From an uncultured Bacteroidales bacterium (lineage in GTDB: Bacteria > Bacteroidota > Bacteroidia > Bacteroidales > F082), in assembly GCA_905234455.1 (NCBI GenBank), contig CAJOIH010000021.1, forward strand, positions 1 through 38,123: 38,123 nt of DNA, written 5' to 3'. The notes beneath the pieces are model-generated. The model saw only the letters and a program-made list of their open reading frames with translations, made no database searches and had not been told where the DNA came from. Positions 7,822 through 15,105 of the stretch are shown here, piece by piece (the stretch's first letter is position 1; each line of letters opens with the position of its first letter). The position numbers and the translations under genes are program-made.

Positions 7822-9563
7822 CTATGACACAAGATCCCTAATAAACTGGCGCGGCTCTTTTTTGGTTTTGAAGGCTGTTTTCAGTTTGCTTGTGCGCTTT
7901 TTTACGGTGGAGTAATCACACGAAAGTAAAGCTGATATTTGAACATCTTCCAGGTTTAAAAGATAAAGCAGGCACTGACTCATCGCATTGCGGCTGATTT
8001 TTGGATAAAGGTCTGTCAATGTTTTCTCGAATTCGTGAAAATGCTTCTCAACGGCAAAACTCAAATCATGCAGTTGTATAGAGTTGAGGCAAAGCTCTGG
8101 ATAATCACCCGTCTTTTTGACGACCTTGTTCTCAAGCATCGCCAGAATTTCCTGACATATGCTTTCGTCCATAAAAACCTCAAGACAACTCCATTCTTTC
8201 CTTCTCTGTTGCAACATCGCCGCCTTTGTAAGGTCGCTTGTCCTCTTCTCCTGTATTTTCAATGCCTCATTACTACTCTTTAATCGACCACCCAAGGCTT
8301 TTTGTTTGATTATATGGGCTTGCCGTTCTTTCTCTATTTTTACCTCTAAGTTTTGCTGTCTCTTTTTGTTTTTTCGGTACATAAGATAGCATAACAATGA
8401 CACCAATAAGAGACCCGCGAAAACAGCGATCGACTTTTTTGCTTGTTTCTTAAGCCTTTGTTGTTGTAGCCTGTCCAACTCCCTAAGTCTATTGTCGTTA
8501 TAAAGTTCTGTCAACATTGACTTTAGGGCACTGTTGTTCTCGTCTTGGGTTGCAAATTGAGCCAAGAAGCCTGCGCATTCAAGTGCTTCTTCGACTTTGT
8601 TCTGTGCCTTGTTGATTTCCATCAACCATTCGGCAGCTTGTTTTTTAGAATTGATGCTTTCCGAATCATGGAATACGGCGCTTAAATACACATAAGCCAA
8701 ATCGTATTGCCGCTCCTTGAAAAGGATTTCTCCTATTGTCAGGCAACGTGCAAGGTGTTCCCTATCACTTTCTGATTGGTCTAACAGGTATTGCAACGGT
8801 TTCAAGACGGCAGAAGCCTCTCCGTTTATTTCGTAAGTCAAAAACAGTGATTGAACCGATAAGTCCCTATATGTCAAATTGTTCGTGTCGCAAAGCGCTT
8901 CCAGACCCTTGTTATAATAAAAAAAAGCACTGTCAAAAGCACCCGTTATATTGTAATTGGAACCGATCTCGCCCAGCACCCATGCACTATGCCAACATGA
9001 AGCATCAACTCTGTCATTGTAAACCATTGCCCGTTTCCCGAAAAAGATGGCCTGCTCGTGGAGGTATTGGTCGGAAAACAGCTGTGTCAGATGGGTGTAC
9101 GTCAGCGCCATGAACTTGGCCTTGGAGCCGACAAGGTCTTTTTCGGAGAAGCGTTCCTCCATGATCTCCAAGGCCGTCATGTACTGCTCGCAGGCACGGA
9201 CCACGCTGTCCATCTCGTAATAGCCCACGCCGTTCATGTAATGGCAGCGGGCAGCCAGATAGGCCTGTTGGGAAGCCAAACGAGAGCTGGCCGCCGCCGA
9301 ATCGAAACTCGCCATGGCCGCAAGCAGCTTGGGACGGTTGACTTGGGCGGAGTCGTTCTTGTAGAGCGCCTCGGAGAGCAGCAGGTGGTAATAGGGATCG
9401 CAAGCAGCATGGCCAAGGCGCTGTCGGGCCTGCTTTGCATCAGCGTGTCGATGGCCACCAGTTCGGGCCGCTGGGGAGCGGCGGGCACACCAGGGCTTTC
9501 GGGCGCACAGTGGCACGCCAAAAGAGTAAGAAACAGTAACCCTATCCAACCATAACGTTTCAT
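7822..9563 (-). pseudogene. Frameshifted TPR lipoprotein with TM segment, coiled coil and HTH-like C-terminus
   Basis: Two overlapping frames make one protein. The first frame, from ATG 9563, encodes a lipoprotein signal (MKRYGWIGLLFLTLLAC, lipobox LLAC) and then LMQSRPDSALAMLLA. The second frame takes over at DPYYHLLLSEALYKND and runs to the stop at 7822. Restoring one base near 9398-9401 joins LLA directly to DPYYH and gives about 580 residues. The N-terminal half is TPR-like helical repeats. A transmembrane segment (SIAVFAGLLLVSLLCYLMY) lies near 377-398, followed by a charged coiled coil and a C-terminal segment (ISALLSCDYSTVKKRTSKLK) that looks like a helix-turn-helix. Similar Bacteroidales proteins are thought to be membrane-bound regulators. 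This may be a true pseudogene, a phase-variable or programmed shift, or an assembly error; the downstream frame is otherwise intact, which favours a recent change or an error. Confidence 0.75.
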
Positions 9564-9568
9564 GGAGG

Positions 9569-9597
9569 CAAAGTTAACAACAAATGGATAAAATCCC
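9569..9597 (-). promoter_or_regulatory. Promoter with -33 TTG and -7 TAACTTTG for the TPR/HTH gene
   Basis: On the minus strand TAACTTTG (9569-9576) matches TAnnTTTG. A TTG lies 20 nt further upstream, near the expected -33 position. The ATG at 9563 begins only 5 nt after the motif, so the transcript would start at or almost at the start codon and be leaderless or nearly so. Confidence 0.6.
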
Positions 9598-9652
9598 AAG
9601 GTTTCAATTTAAAACTCCCGGGATTTTCAATTGGGGTTTTCAGGTGAGGGTT

Positions 9653-9805
9653 TCAGAACCGGGAACAGCTGTGGCAGTTGCGGGGGGCTTTGCGCTGCCC
9701 GAAACGCTCCTGGGAACCGCAGCCGAGAAGGGCCAGGGAGGTGATCAGAACCAATACAAAAACAATGATCCTGCGGAGTCCGGTGGTGGTTACTTGGCGA
9801 GCCAT
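9653..9805 (-). CDS. Small 50-residue lipoprotein with C-terminal CHSC motif
   Basis: This short gene begins with ATG at 9805 inside the last codons of the EnvC-like gene (16-nt overlap, different frame). It encodes 50 residues. They comprise an N-terminal basic segment, a hydrophobic stretch (IIVFVLVLITSLALLG) ending in a lipobox (LLGC, Cys29), then a short basic tail GSQERFGQRKAP and RNCHSCSRF at the C-terminus. The layout of signal, lipobox Cys and paired Cys is hard to explain by chance in an untranslated frame. The overlap implies translational coupling to the upstream gene. It is predicted to be an envelope lipoprotein of only ~22 mature residues. The CxxC pair could bind a metal or be redox active, but no function can be assigned. 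Confidence 0.7.
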   Translation of the reverse strand: MARQVTTTGLRRIIVFVLVLITSLALLGCGSQERFGQRKAPRNCHSCSRF

Positions 9806-11031
9806 AGGGAGGGATTTAGGGTTTCAGTGCCTTTGCGGAGCTCGAAGTGAAGCTCGGTCTTGCCTTCGGAACGGTCGGTGTGCACCCGGCCGATGTCCTG
9901 CTTGGTCTTGACCTTGTCGCCACGGTTCACATAGGCCTCGTCGAGCTGGGAATACACCGTGAAATAGTCGCCGTGACGGATGATGATGCCGATGTTCGAT
10001 GCCGAGGGCTTCACCACACTCACCACCACGCCCTCGAACACACATCGCGCCTTGGCCTTCTCGGTGGTGGCAATGTCGACCCCGTTGTTGGTCACCGTCA
10101 CCTTGTCGGAGAACGCCGAGGCATGCTTGCCAAAAGAGCTCGATACAGCGCCTCTCTCGACCGGCCATGGGAGTTTGCCCTTGTTGGCCGAGAAACTCGT
10201 CGAGAGGGCCTTTTCCGTGGGCGTGAGGGCCATTTTATCGGGCTTGGTGGTCTTGCCCTTGTTCTTGCCGGCGGCTTCCTTGGCGGCGCGCTCGTTGGCC
10301 TTGCGGATCTCCTCGGCGATGATGTCGTCGATCTGCTTCTGGAACTTCTTGGCCTGGGCTTGCTTGTCCTTGATGCTCTGCTGGATGCTACCCTCCTTCT
10401 TCTTGAGCTGCTTCACCTGGGCGTTGAGCTCGGCCTTCTCCTGCTTCAGCGCCTCCTGCTGGGCTTTCTCCTCGGCCAGGAGGGCGGCCTGCTCCTCGCG
10501 GGCCTTGCGGTTGGCCTCGACCTCGGCACTCACCTTCCTCTGGGTGGCGGCAATCTGGTCGATCTTGGTCTTGCGGGCATCGGCAAACTGCCTGATGTAA
10601 CGCAGCCGGCGCGAGGCCTGGTTAAAGTCCTCCGAGGCGAAGAGGAACTCTAGCTGGTCATAATGGCTTCGGTTCTTATAGGCAAACAGCACCATCTTGG
10701 CGTATTCGCCACGCATGGTCCTGAGCTCGCCGCCGAGCCTGTTGATGTTGTTCTCGCCCTGGCGGATGTTGCGGTCGAGCACCTTGATCTGCTCGTTGTA
10801 GGCGTTGATCAGCTTCTGGCGGTTTCGGATCTTCTGGTCCATGAGCGACACCTGGCCGAGGGTGGCCTCCTTGCTCTTCGAGGTCTCCTTCAGCAGCTTG
10901 TTGGCTGACTCGATCTCCTTCTGCAGGCTGTTGATCTCCTTCTGTAGGACTTCCTTGCTGCGCTGGGCCTGGCCGCCCAGCGAGAGGAGCAGCGCCAGCA
11001 ACAGCATCGCATATTTCAGTGTCGACTTCAT
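9790..11031 (-). CDS. EnvC-like murein hydrolase activator (degenerate M23/LytM domain)
   Basis: With the start at 11031 (MKSTLKYAMLLLALLLSLGGQAQ) the protein has 413 residues and a clear Sec signal. The longer open frame upstream lies antisense or out of frame with the DUF4292 gene and is not used. Residues ~22-250 form a long charged coiled coil (KEINSLQKEIESANKLLK and onward, with many Glu/Lys/Gln). Residues ~285-413 are a LytM/M23-like domain: WPVERGAVSSSFG, NNGVDIAT, HGDYFTVYSQL, ELHFELRKG, NPSLWLAK. The first zinc-ligand His of catalytic M23 enzymes is Asn here and the YSHL His is Gln, so it should be non-catalytic, as expected for EnvC-type activators of cell-wall amidases in the periplasm. 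Its ATG overlaps the DUF4292 stop (ATGA), showing tight coupling. Confidence 0.85.
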   Translation of the reverse strand: MKSTLKYAMLLLALLLSLGGQAQRSKEVLQKEINSLQKEIESANKLLKETSKSKEATLGQVSLMDQKIRNRQKLINAYNEQIKVLDRNIRQGENNINRLGGELRTMRGEYAKMVLFAYKNRSHYDQLEFLFASEDFNQASRRLRYIRQFADARKTKIDQIAATQRKVSAEVEANRKAREEQAALLAEEKAQQEALKQEKAELNAQVKQLKKKEGSIQQSIKDKQAQAKKFQKQIDDIIAEEIRKANERAAKEAAGKNKGKTTKPDKMALTPTEKALSTSFSANKGKLPWPVERGAVSSSFGKHASAFSDKVTVTNNGVDIATTEKAKARCVFEGVVVSVVKPSASNIGIIIRHGDYFTVYSQLDEAYVNRGDKVKTKQDIGRVHTDRSEGKTELHFELRKGTETLNPSLWLAK

Positions 11032-11540
11032 GGCTTGATCCTTTGGTAGTTTTTGTTGATTTTGATGGGGAAGGTGGTGGGCTCGTTCCAATGGATGTCG
11101 GAGAAGCGTATCTTGGCGGTGTAGCGGCCGAACTGCAGCTCGGCGTGGTCGCCTAGCATCATGGCCTGGGTCTCTTGGAACGAGGCGGGCCAACGGTAGC
11201 GGGCAGTCACCTCGGCGAGGGGTTCGGCGAGGTAGGTCTGGTCCATACGGTTGACCACCACCACCGAGTCGGGGGTGATGAGGGCCCGGAGGCTCTCCAC
11301 GCCCAGGAAGGCCGAGGCTGAGATCCAGATGGTGCTGTCGCGGCGCATGCGCAAGGTGCCTGTGATGTCGTTGAATTCGGTCCCGGGAGCGGTGAGGTCC
11401 ATGGTCATCTTGGCGGTCAGCCACTCGTAGGTGGCCTCCGGCGGCGCGGCGGGCGTCAGGTGCTTGCGCGACGAACACGCCGAGACGAGCGACAGCATAG
11501 CCGCCACCCACACTATTCCGATGGCTCCCCTCCTACTCAT
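11028..11540 (-). CDS. DUF4292-like lipoprotein
   Basis: The 170-residue product has a lipoprotein signal (IGIVWVAAMLSLVSAC) and a single domain resembling DUF4292. It shows YEWLTAKMTMDL, then GTLRMRRDSTIWISASAFLGVESLRALITPDSVVVVNR, given in outline, and a final TTFPIKINKNYQRI strand. This is a LolA/LolB-like beta-sheet fold by family resemblance, suggesting a role in outer-membrane lipoprotein or envelope handling; that is inference. It is shorter than the ~230-270 residues usual for DUF4292 proteins, lacking part of the middle. It overlaps the TPR gene stop by 8 nt and the EnvC-like start by 4 nt, so it sits in the middle of a coupled operon. Confidence 0.75.
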   Translation of the reverse strand: MSRRGAIGIVWVAAMLSLVSACSSRKHLTPAAPPEATYEWLTAKMTMDLTAPGTEFNDITGTLRMRRDSTIWISASAFLGVESLRALITPDSVVVVNRMDQTYLAEPLAEVTARYRWPASFQETQAMMLGDHAELQFGRYTAKIRFSDIHWNEPTTFPIKINKNYQRIKP

Positions 11541-13062
11541 CTTTCAGGTTTTTGGCTTTGTTGCGGTATTCTTCGGCCTTGGCTGCCTTGCCCACCTTGT
11601 CGAGGATGTCGGCGTAATGCCTATAGTAGGTCCCGTCGGGCTGGGGCAAGTGCTTGAGGGCTTTCTCCATCTGCTTCTCGGCGGCCTGGTACTCGCCCAG
11701 TTCGTAGAGCACCCAGGCGTAGGTGTCGAGGTAGATGGCGTTGTCGGGTTCCAGCTCCACGGCGTGCTGGGCCATGGTGCGGGCTTCGTCGAGGCGTTCC
11801 TTGCGCAAGGAGAGGTAATAGGCGAAGTTGTTGAGCACCAGCGCATTGTCGGGGTCGACACGCAACACGCGCTCGTAGGCGTCGAACGACTTCTCCTCCT
11901 CGCCGACGGAGTGGTAGAGGTCGCCGAGATAGCTGTCGAAGCTGGCTTGGTATTTGGCGTCGGCCACAAACTTGCGTCCCTTCTCGAAGTAGGCGATGGC
12001 TTCCCGGTCCTGCTTGTCGATGGCGCAGGCCACGCCCGCATACCAGTAGAACACGGGCTGGGTGGGATAGTACTGCAAGGCCTGTGCGGTGTGTTTCTTG
12101 AGCGAGTCGACCTGCATCAGCGGGGCTTCGCTCATCACCAGGCACTGCCAGCCGAGGTAGTTGCTGGGATCGCGTTTCAGGACTTCGCGCGACATGGCAG
12201 CACAAGGCTCATAGTCGCCGCGGTTCATGTAATATTGGGCCAGGATGCCGTAGCCCAGGTGGAAGTCGGGATAGGCCTCGGTGAAGGCCCTGCCGGCCCG
12301 GAAGGCCTGCTGGTCGATGCCTTTCTCGTGCTGGAACTTCTGAAACCAATAGTCGTAGATGTTGGCCTTGGTGTTGAAGTCGAGGTTCTCGTTGTTGATG
12401 GCCTCGATGAGCTCCTCGAAGGCCTGGTCGAGCTTGCCTTTCTTCTCGTAGTATTCGAGCAGCGAGATGTTGATGTAAGGGTCGTTGGGGTCGATGGCCT
12501 TGATCCGCTCATACAGCTTCAGGGCTTCCTTCTCCTTGTGCTTGTCCATGTAGATCTTGGCGAGCATGTGGTAGAAGCGGGTGTTGACGCCGGCCTGCTT
12601 CTCGAGCAGCTCGAGTTTTTCCATGACCTTGTCGTAGTTCTCGACGGCGAGGTAGACGTCGAGCAGGTCCGACAGCATGTTGACGTCGTCGGGGTATCGG
12701 GCGGTGAGCGGCTCGTAGATGCGGATGAACTCGTCGTACTGCTCCCTGTTGCGATAGAACACGGCCAGGCGCATCTGGTACCATTTGTTGTCGGGGTCGA
12801 GCTCGGCGGCTTTCTTGCTCATGGCAAAGCCGTCGTCCACCCGGTTGGCTTTCACGTATTGTTCGCTCAGCTCATACATCGAGGCGGCATCGTCGGGCAT
12901 GAATCGGAGGGCTTCCTCGAAATGCTTGATGGCGCCTTCAGTGTCGTCCTTGTATTTGCTTTCAAGGCCCTTGGAGAAGGCCTCGGCGTTCTTGCGCACA
13001 TCCACCTGGGCGAAGCCCACGGCGGACACCAACAACAATACTATGATCAAAAATCGTTTCAT
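11533..13062 (-). CDS. Exported tetratricopeptide repeat protein
   Basis: The 509-residue protein starts at 13062 with a signal peptide (MKRFLIIVLLLVSAVGFAQ). The upstream extension to 13182 reads through dut sequence in another frame and is rejected. The rest is almost entirely TPR units, with typical A..Y.....P.. spacing: AIKHFEEALRFMPDDAASMY, KKAAELDPDNKWYQMRLAVFY, ALKLYERIKAIDPNDPYIN, AYERVLRVDPDNALVLNNFAYYL and AVELEPDNAIYLDTYAWVLY. It is probably a periplasmic or outer-membrane-associated scaffold. The gene lies between dut (25 nt gap) and DUF4292 (8-nt overlap). This order (flippase, dut, TPR, DUF4292, EnvC) appears to be a recurring Bacteroidales arrangement, which I recall from general knowledge and could not check here. 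Confidence 0.85.
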   Translation of the reverse strand: MKRFLIIVLLLVSAVGFAQVDVRKNAEAFSKGLESKYKDDTEGAIKHFEEALRFMPDDAASMYELSEQYVKANRVDDGFAMSKKAAELDPDNKWYQMRLAVFYRNREQYDEFIRIYEPLTARYPDDVNMLSDLLDVYLAVENYDKVMEKLELLEKQAGVNTRFYHMLAKIYMDKHKEKEALKLYERIKAIDPNDPYINISLLEYYEKKGKLDQAFEELIEAINNENLDFNTKANIYDYWFQKFQHEKGIDQQAFRAGRAFTEAYPDFHLGYGILAQYYMNRGDYEPCAAMSREVLKRDPSNYLGWQCLVMSEAPLMQVDSLKKHTAQALQYYPTQPVFYWYAGVACAIDKQDREAIAYFEKGRKFVADAKYQASFDSYLGDLYHSVGEEEKSFDAYERVLRVDPDNALVLNNFAYYLSLRKERLDEARTMAQHAVELEPDNAIYLDTYAWVLYELGEYQAAEKQMEKALKHLPQPDGTYYRHYADILDKVGKAAKAEEYRNKAKNLKDE

Positions 13063-13065
13063 TTT

Positions 13066-13093
13066 CCTCACTCCTAACTCCTCACTCCTAACT
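13066..13093. repeat. 14-bp perfect tandem repeat spanning the dut stop / TPR leader
   Basis: cctcactcctaact occurs twice in tandem (13066-13079 and 13080-13093). On the minus strand the units read AGTTAGGAGTGAGG, giving GGAG/GAGG purine runs just before the TPR start at 13062. One unit covers the end of dut and its TAG stop. These purine tracts could act as ribosome-binding sequence, which is otherwise rare in this window. Confidence 0.85.
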
Positions 13094-13525
13094 CTTCCCC
13101 GTGTGTCCAAACCCTCCTGCGCCGCGTTCCGTCTCCGACAACGATTCCACCTGAACGGGTTCCACCTGCTCGCATTTGGCAATAATCAGCTGGGCGATGC
13201 GGTCGCCGCTGTTGATGACGAAGGGCTTGTCCGACAGGTTGATCAGGATGACGCACACCTGCCCGCGGTAGTCGGCGTCGATGGTGCCAGGGGTGTTGAG
13301 CACGGTGATGCCGCTCTTGATGGCCAGGCCGCTGCGGGGCCGCACCTGCCCCTCGTAGCCCTCGGGGATCTCCATGTAAAGGCCCGTGGGGATCAAGCCC
13401 CGCTGCAGGGGTGCCAGCGTCACCGGACCCTCGGGCAGCCAAGCCCGCAAGTCCATGCCGGCGGAGTTCACGGTTTCATAGGCCGGCAAGGGGTTATTCG
13501 ATTGATTGATGATTCTGAGTATCAT
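13088..13525 (-). CDS. dut: dUTP diphosphatase
   Basis: The 145-residue protein hydrolyses dUTP to dUMP and pyrophosphate, keeping uracil out of DNA and feeding thymidylate synthesis. All five motifs of trimeric dUTPases are present in order: AGMDLRA (22-28), [16 protein letters not shown] with the catalytic Asp, GDRIAQLI, and the flexible C-terminal [10 protein letters not shown]. Length is normal for the family. Its ATG overlaps the flippase stop (ATGA, 13522-13525). It is therefore translated from the transcript starting near 15.05 kb. Confidence 0.95.
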   Translation of the reverse strand: MILRIINQSNNPLPAYETVNSAGMDLRAWLPEGPVTLAPLQRGLIPTGLYMEIPEGYEGQVRPRSGLAIKSGITVLNTPGTIDADYRGQVCVILINLSDKPFVINSGDRIAQLIIAKCEQVEPVQVESLSETERGAGGFGHTGKS

Positions 13526-15027
13526 TTTCTATGCATTTTGTTTTTCACAAGGGTGACTACCCCTTTCACCAAATCGCGTTCCATAAAGCAAATGAAAGCG
13601 AAGAACACCAACAGCAAACCGGTGTTCACCACCAAGGTCCAGACGGTGCTTTCGAGATGGATGTATTTTTGGGCGAAATAGAGGGCGATGGCAAGGACGA
13701 AATAGAGGAAGGCCGACTTCAAATCATAGGGAATGGGGGCTTTTTTCTGGCCCACGAAATACGACAGCACCATGCAGGTGCCATAGCCGGCGAAACCGCC
13801 CCAGGCACAGGCCATGTAGCCGTATTTGGGCACAAAGATGAAGTTGATGGCCAGCAGCACCACGCAGCCGATGGCGGAGAAGATGGCGCCCCACCAGGTC
13901 TCGTCGATGAGCTTGTACCAGAACGAGAGGTTGAAATAGATGCCCATGAAGATTTCGGCCATCATCACGATGGGAATCACCCGCAGGCCCTCCCAGTAGT
14001 CGCTCTTGATGATGTGCTTCAGCAGGGGCATGTACATCACCACGGCGAGGAAGGCCAGCAGCGTGAAGACGATGAAGTACTTCATCACCTTGGCTTGGCT
14101 CTCCTTGTCGGCCGTGTCGCGCTTGCCGCCGAAGACGAAAGGCTCGTAGGCATAGCGGAAGGCCTGGGTGATCATCGCCATGATCATCGCTATCTTCACG
14201 CAGGCGCCGTAGATGCCCAGCTGCACGTCGCCTTCCTCGCCGGGGACGATGAAGCGGTAGCAGATCTTGTCGGCCACCTGGTTGAGGATGCCCGCCAGAC
14301 CCAGCAGCAGCAGGGGCCAGGTGTATTTCAGCATCTGCTTCAGCAGGTTGCGGTCGAGGCCAAAGCGCAGCTTCTTGATCTCGGGGAGGAACCCCAGCGT
14401 GATCAAGCCGGTGCAGATCAGGTTGACGATGAAGATATAGCCCACCTGATAGCTGTTCTCGTACCAGCCCATCAGGCCGGGATGGCTCTCCTTCAACCCC
14501 GGCGCCACCAGAAACACGAAGAGGTTCAGCCCGATATTGAGGAAGATGAACAGCAGCTTCAGGGTGGCAAACTTGACGGCTTTGTTCTCGTAGCGCAGGC
14601 GGGCGAACAGGATGGCCTGGAAAGCATCCAACGCCACGATGATGGCCATGATCTCGACAAACTCGGGATGCTCGGCATAGTGCAGGGCGTTGGCGATGGG
14701 CTTCAGGAAGACAGTGACGAGGACCACAAACAGCAGCGACACCAGCCCCACGGCCAGACCCGAGGTGGAGAAGGCCTTGTTGGGATCGACGCCCTCCTTG
14801 TTGGAGAAGCGGAAGAAGGTGGTCTCCATGCCGAAGGTGAGGATCACCAGCAGCAGGGCGGTGTAGGCATACAGGTTGGTGACGATGCCGTAGCCCCCCG
14901 ACTCGGCGGCGATCTTGTAGGTATACAGCGGCACCAGCAGGTAGTTGAGGAACCTGCCGATGATGCTGCTCAAGCCGTAGATGGCGGTCTGCTTTGCCAA
15001 AGATCCAAGTCTGTTGTTGTTAGCCAT
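13522..15027 (-). CDS. Polysaccharide flippase / MATE-like membrane protein
   Basis: The 501-residue protein is polytopic, with about 14 hydrophobic segments. It has the amphipathic N-terminus of the Wzx/polysaccharide-exporter branch of the MOP superfamily ([20 protein letters not shown], then LVPLYTYKI and [11 protein letters not shown]). It most likely flips lipid-linked sugars or lipid-linked cell-wall precursors across the inner membrane; the substrate cannot be read from the sequence. The start at 15027 ([10 protein letters not shown]) is preferred over the frame opening at 15078, because the -7 element TAAATTTG lies at 15054-15061, which would be downstream of the longer start. It is the first gene of the unit running through dut to the small lipoprotein. 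Confidence 0.85.
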   Translation of the reverse strand: MANNNRLGSLAKQTAIYGLSSIIGRFLNYLLVPLYTYKIAAESGGYGIVTNLYAYTALLLVILTFGMETTFFRFSNKEGVDPNKAFSTSGLAVGLVSLLFVVLVTVFLKPIANALHYAEHPEFVEIMAIIVALDAFQAILFARLRYENKAVKFATLKLLFIFLNIGLNLFVFLVAPGLKESHPGLMGWYENSYQVGYIFIVNLICTGLITLGFLPEIKKLRFGLDRNLLKQMLKYTWPLLLLGLAGILNQVADKICYRFIVPGEEGDVQLGIYGACVKIAMIMAMITQAFRYAYEPFVFGGKRDTADKESQAKVMKYFIVFTLLAFLAVVMYMPLLKHIIKSDYWEGLRVIPIVMMAEIFMGIYFNLSFWYKLIDETWWGAIFSAIGCVVLLAINFIFVPKYGYMACAWGGFAGYGTCMVLSYFVGQKKAPIPYDLKSAFLYFVLAIALYFAQKYIHLESTVWTLVVNTGLLLVFFAFICFMERDLVKGVVTLVKNKMHRK

Positions 15028-15053
15028 GGTCAACGGGTTTCTGTTTTCAAACG

Positions 15054-15061
15054 CAAATTTA
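15054..15061 (-). promoter_or_regulatory. -7 promoter element (TAAATTTG) for the flippase-dut-TPR-DUF4292-EnvC unit
   Basis: TAAATTTG on the minus strand matches TAnnTTTG and lies 26 nt before the chosen ATG (15027). It falls in the 78-nt gap after the histidine kinase stop. It decides the start codon of the flippase. Confidence 0.65.
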
Positions 15062-15105
15062 GCAATTTTATTTTTCAAGCCTGATTTTCGGGCGGGCCAC
15101 CCGGG

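Noticed and set aside
9601..9650. Palindrome TCCCGGGA downstream of the small lipoprotein as a terminator
   Set aside because: The palindrome has no loop and the flanking AAAA/TTTT pairing is short; I could not build a convincing hairpin with a T run.
13063..13182. N-terminal 40-residue extension of the TPR protein
   Set aside because: It overlaps the 3' end of dut in another frame and would bury a good signal peptide that starts at 13062.
11431..15084. Very long plus-strand open frames (548 and 517 codons) opposite the TPR and flippase genes
   Set aside because: They are antisense to well-supported genes and have low-complexity His/Val/Gly/Glu-rich content typical of the complement of GC-rich codons. 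They have no promoters, signals or domains.
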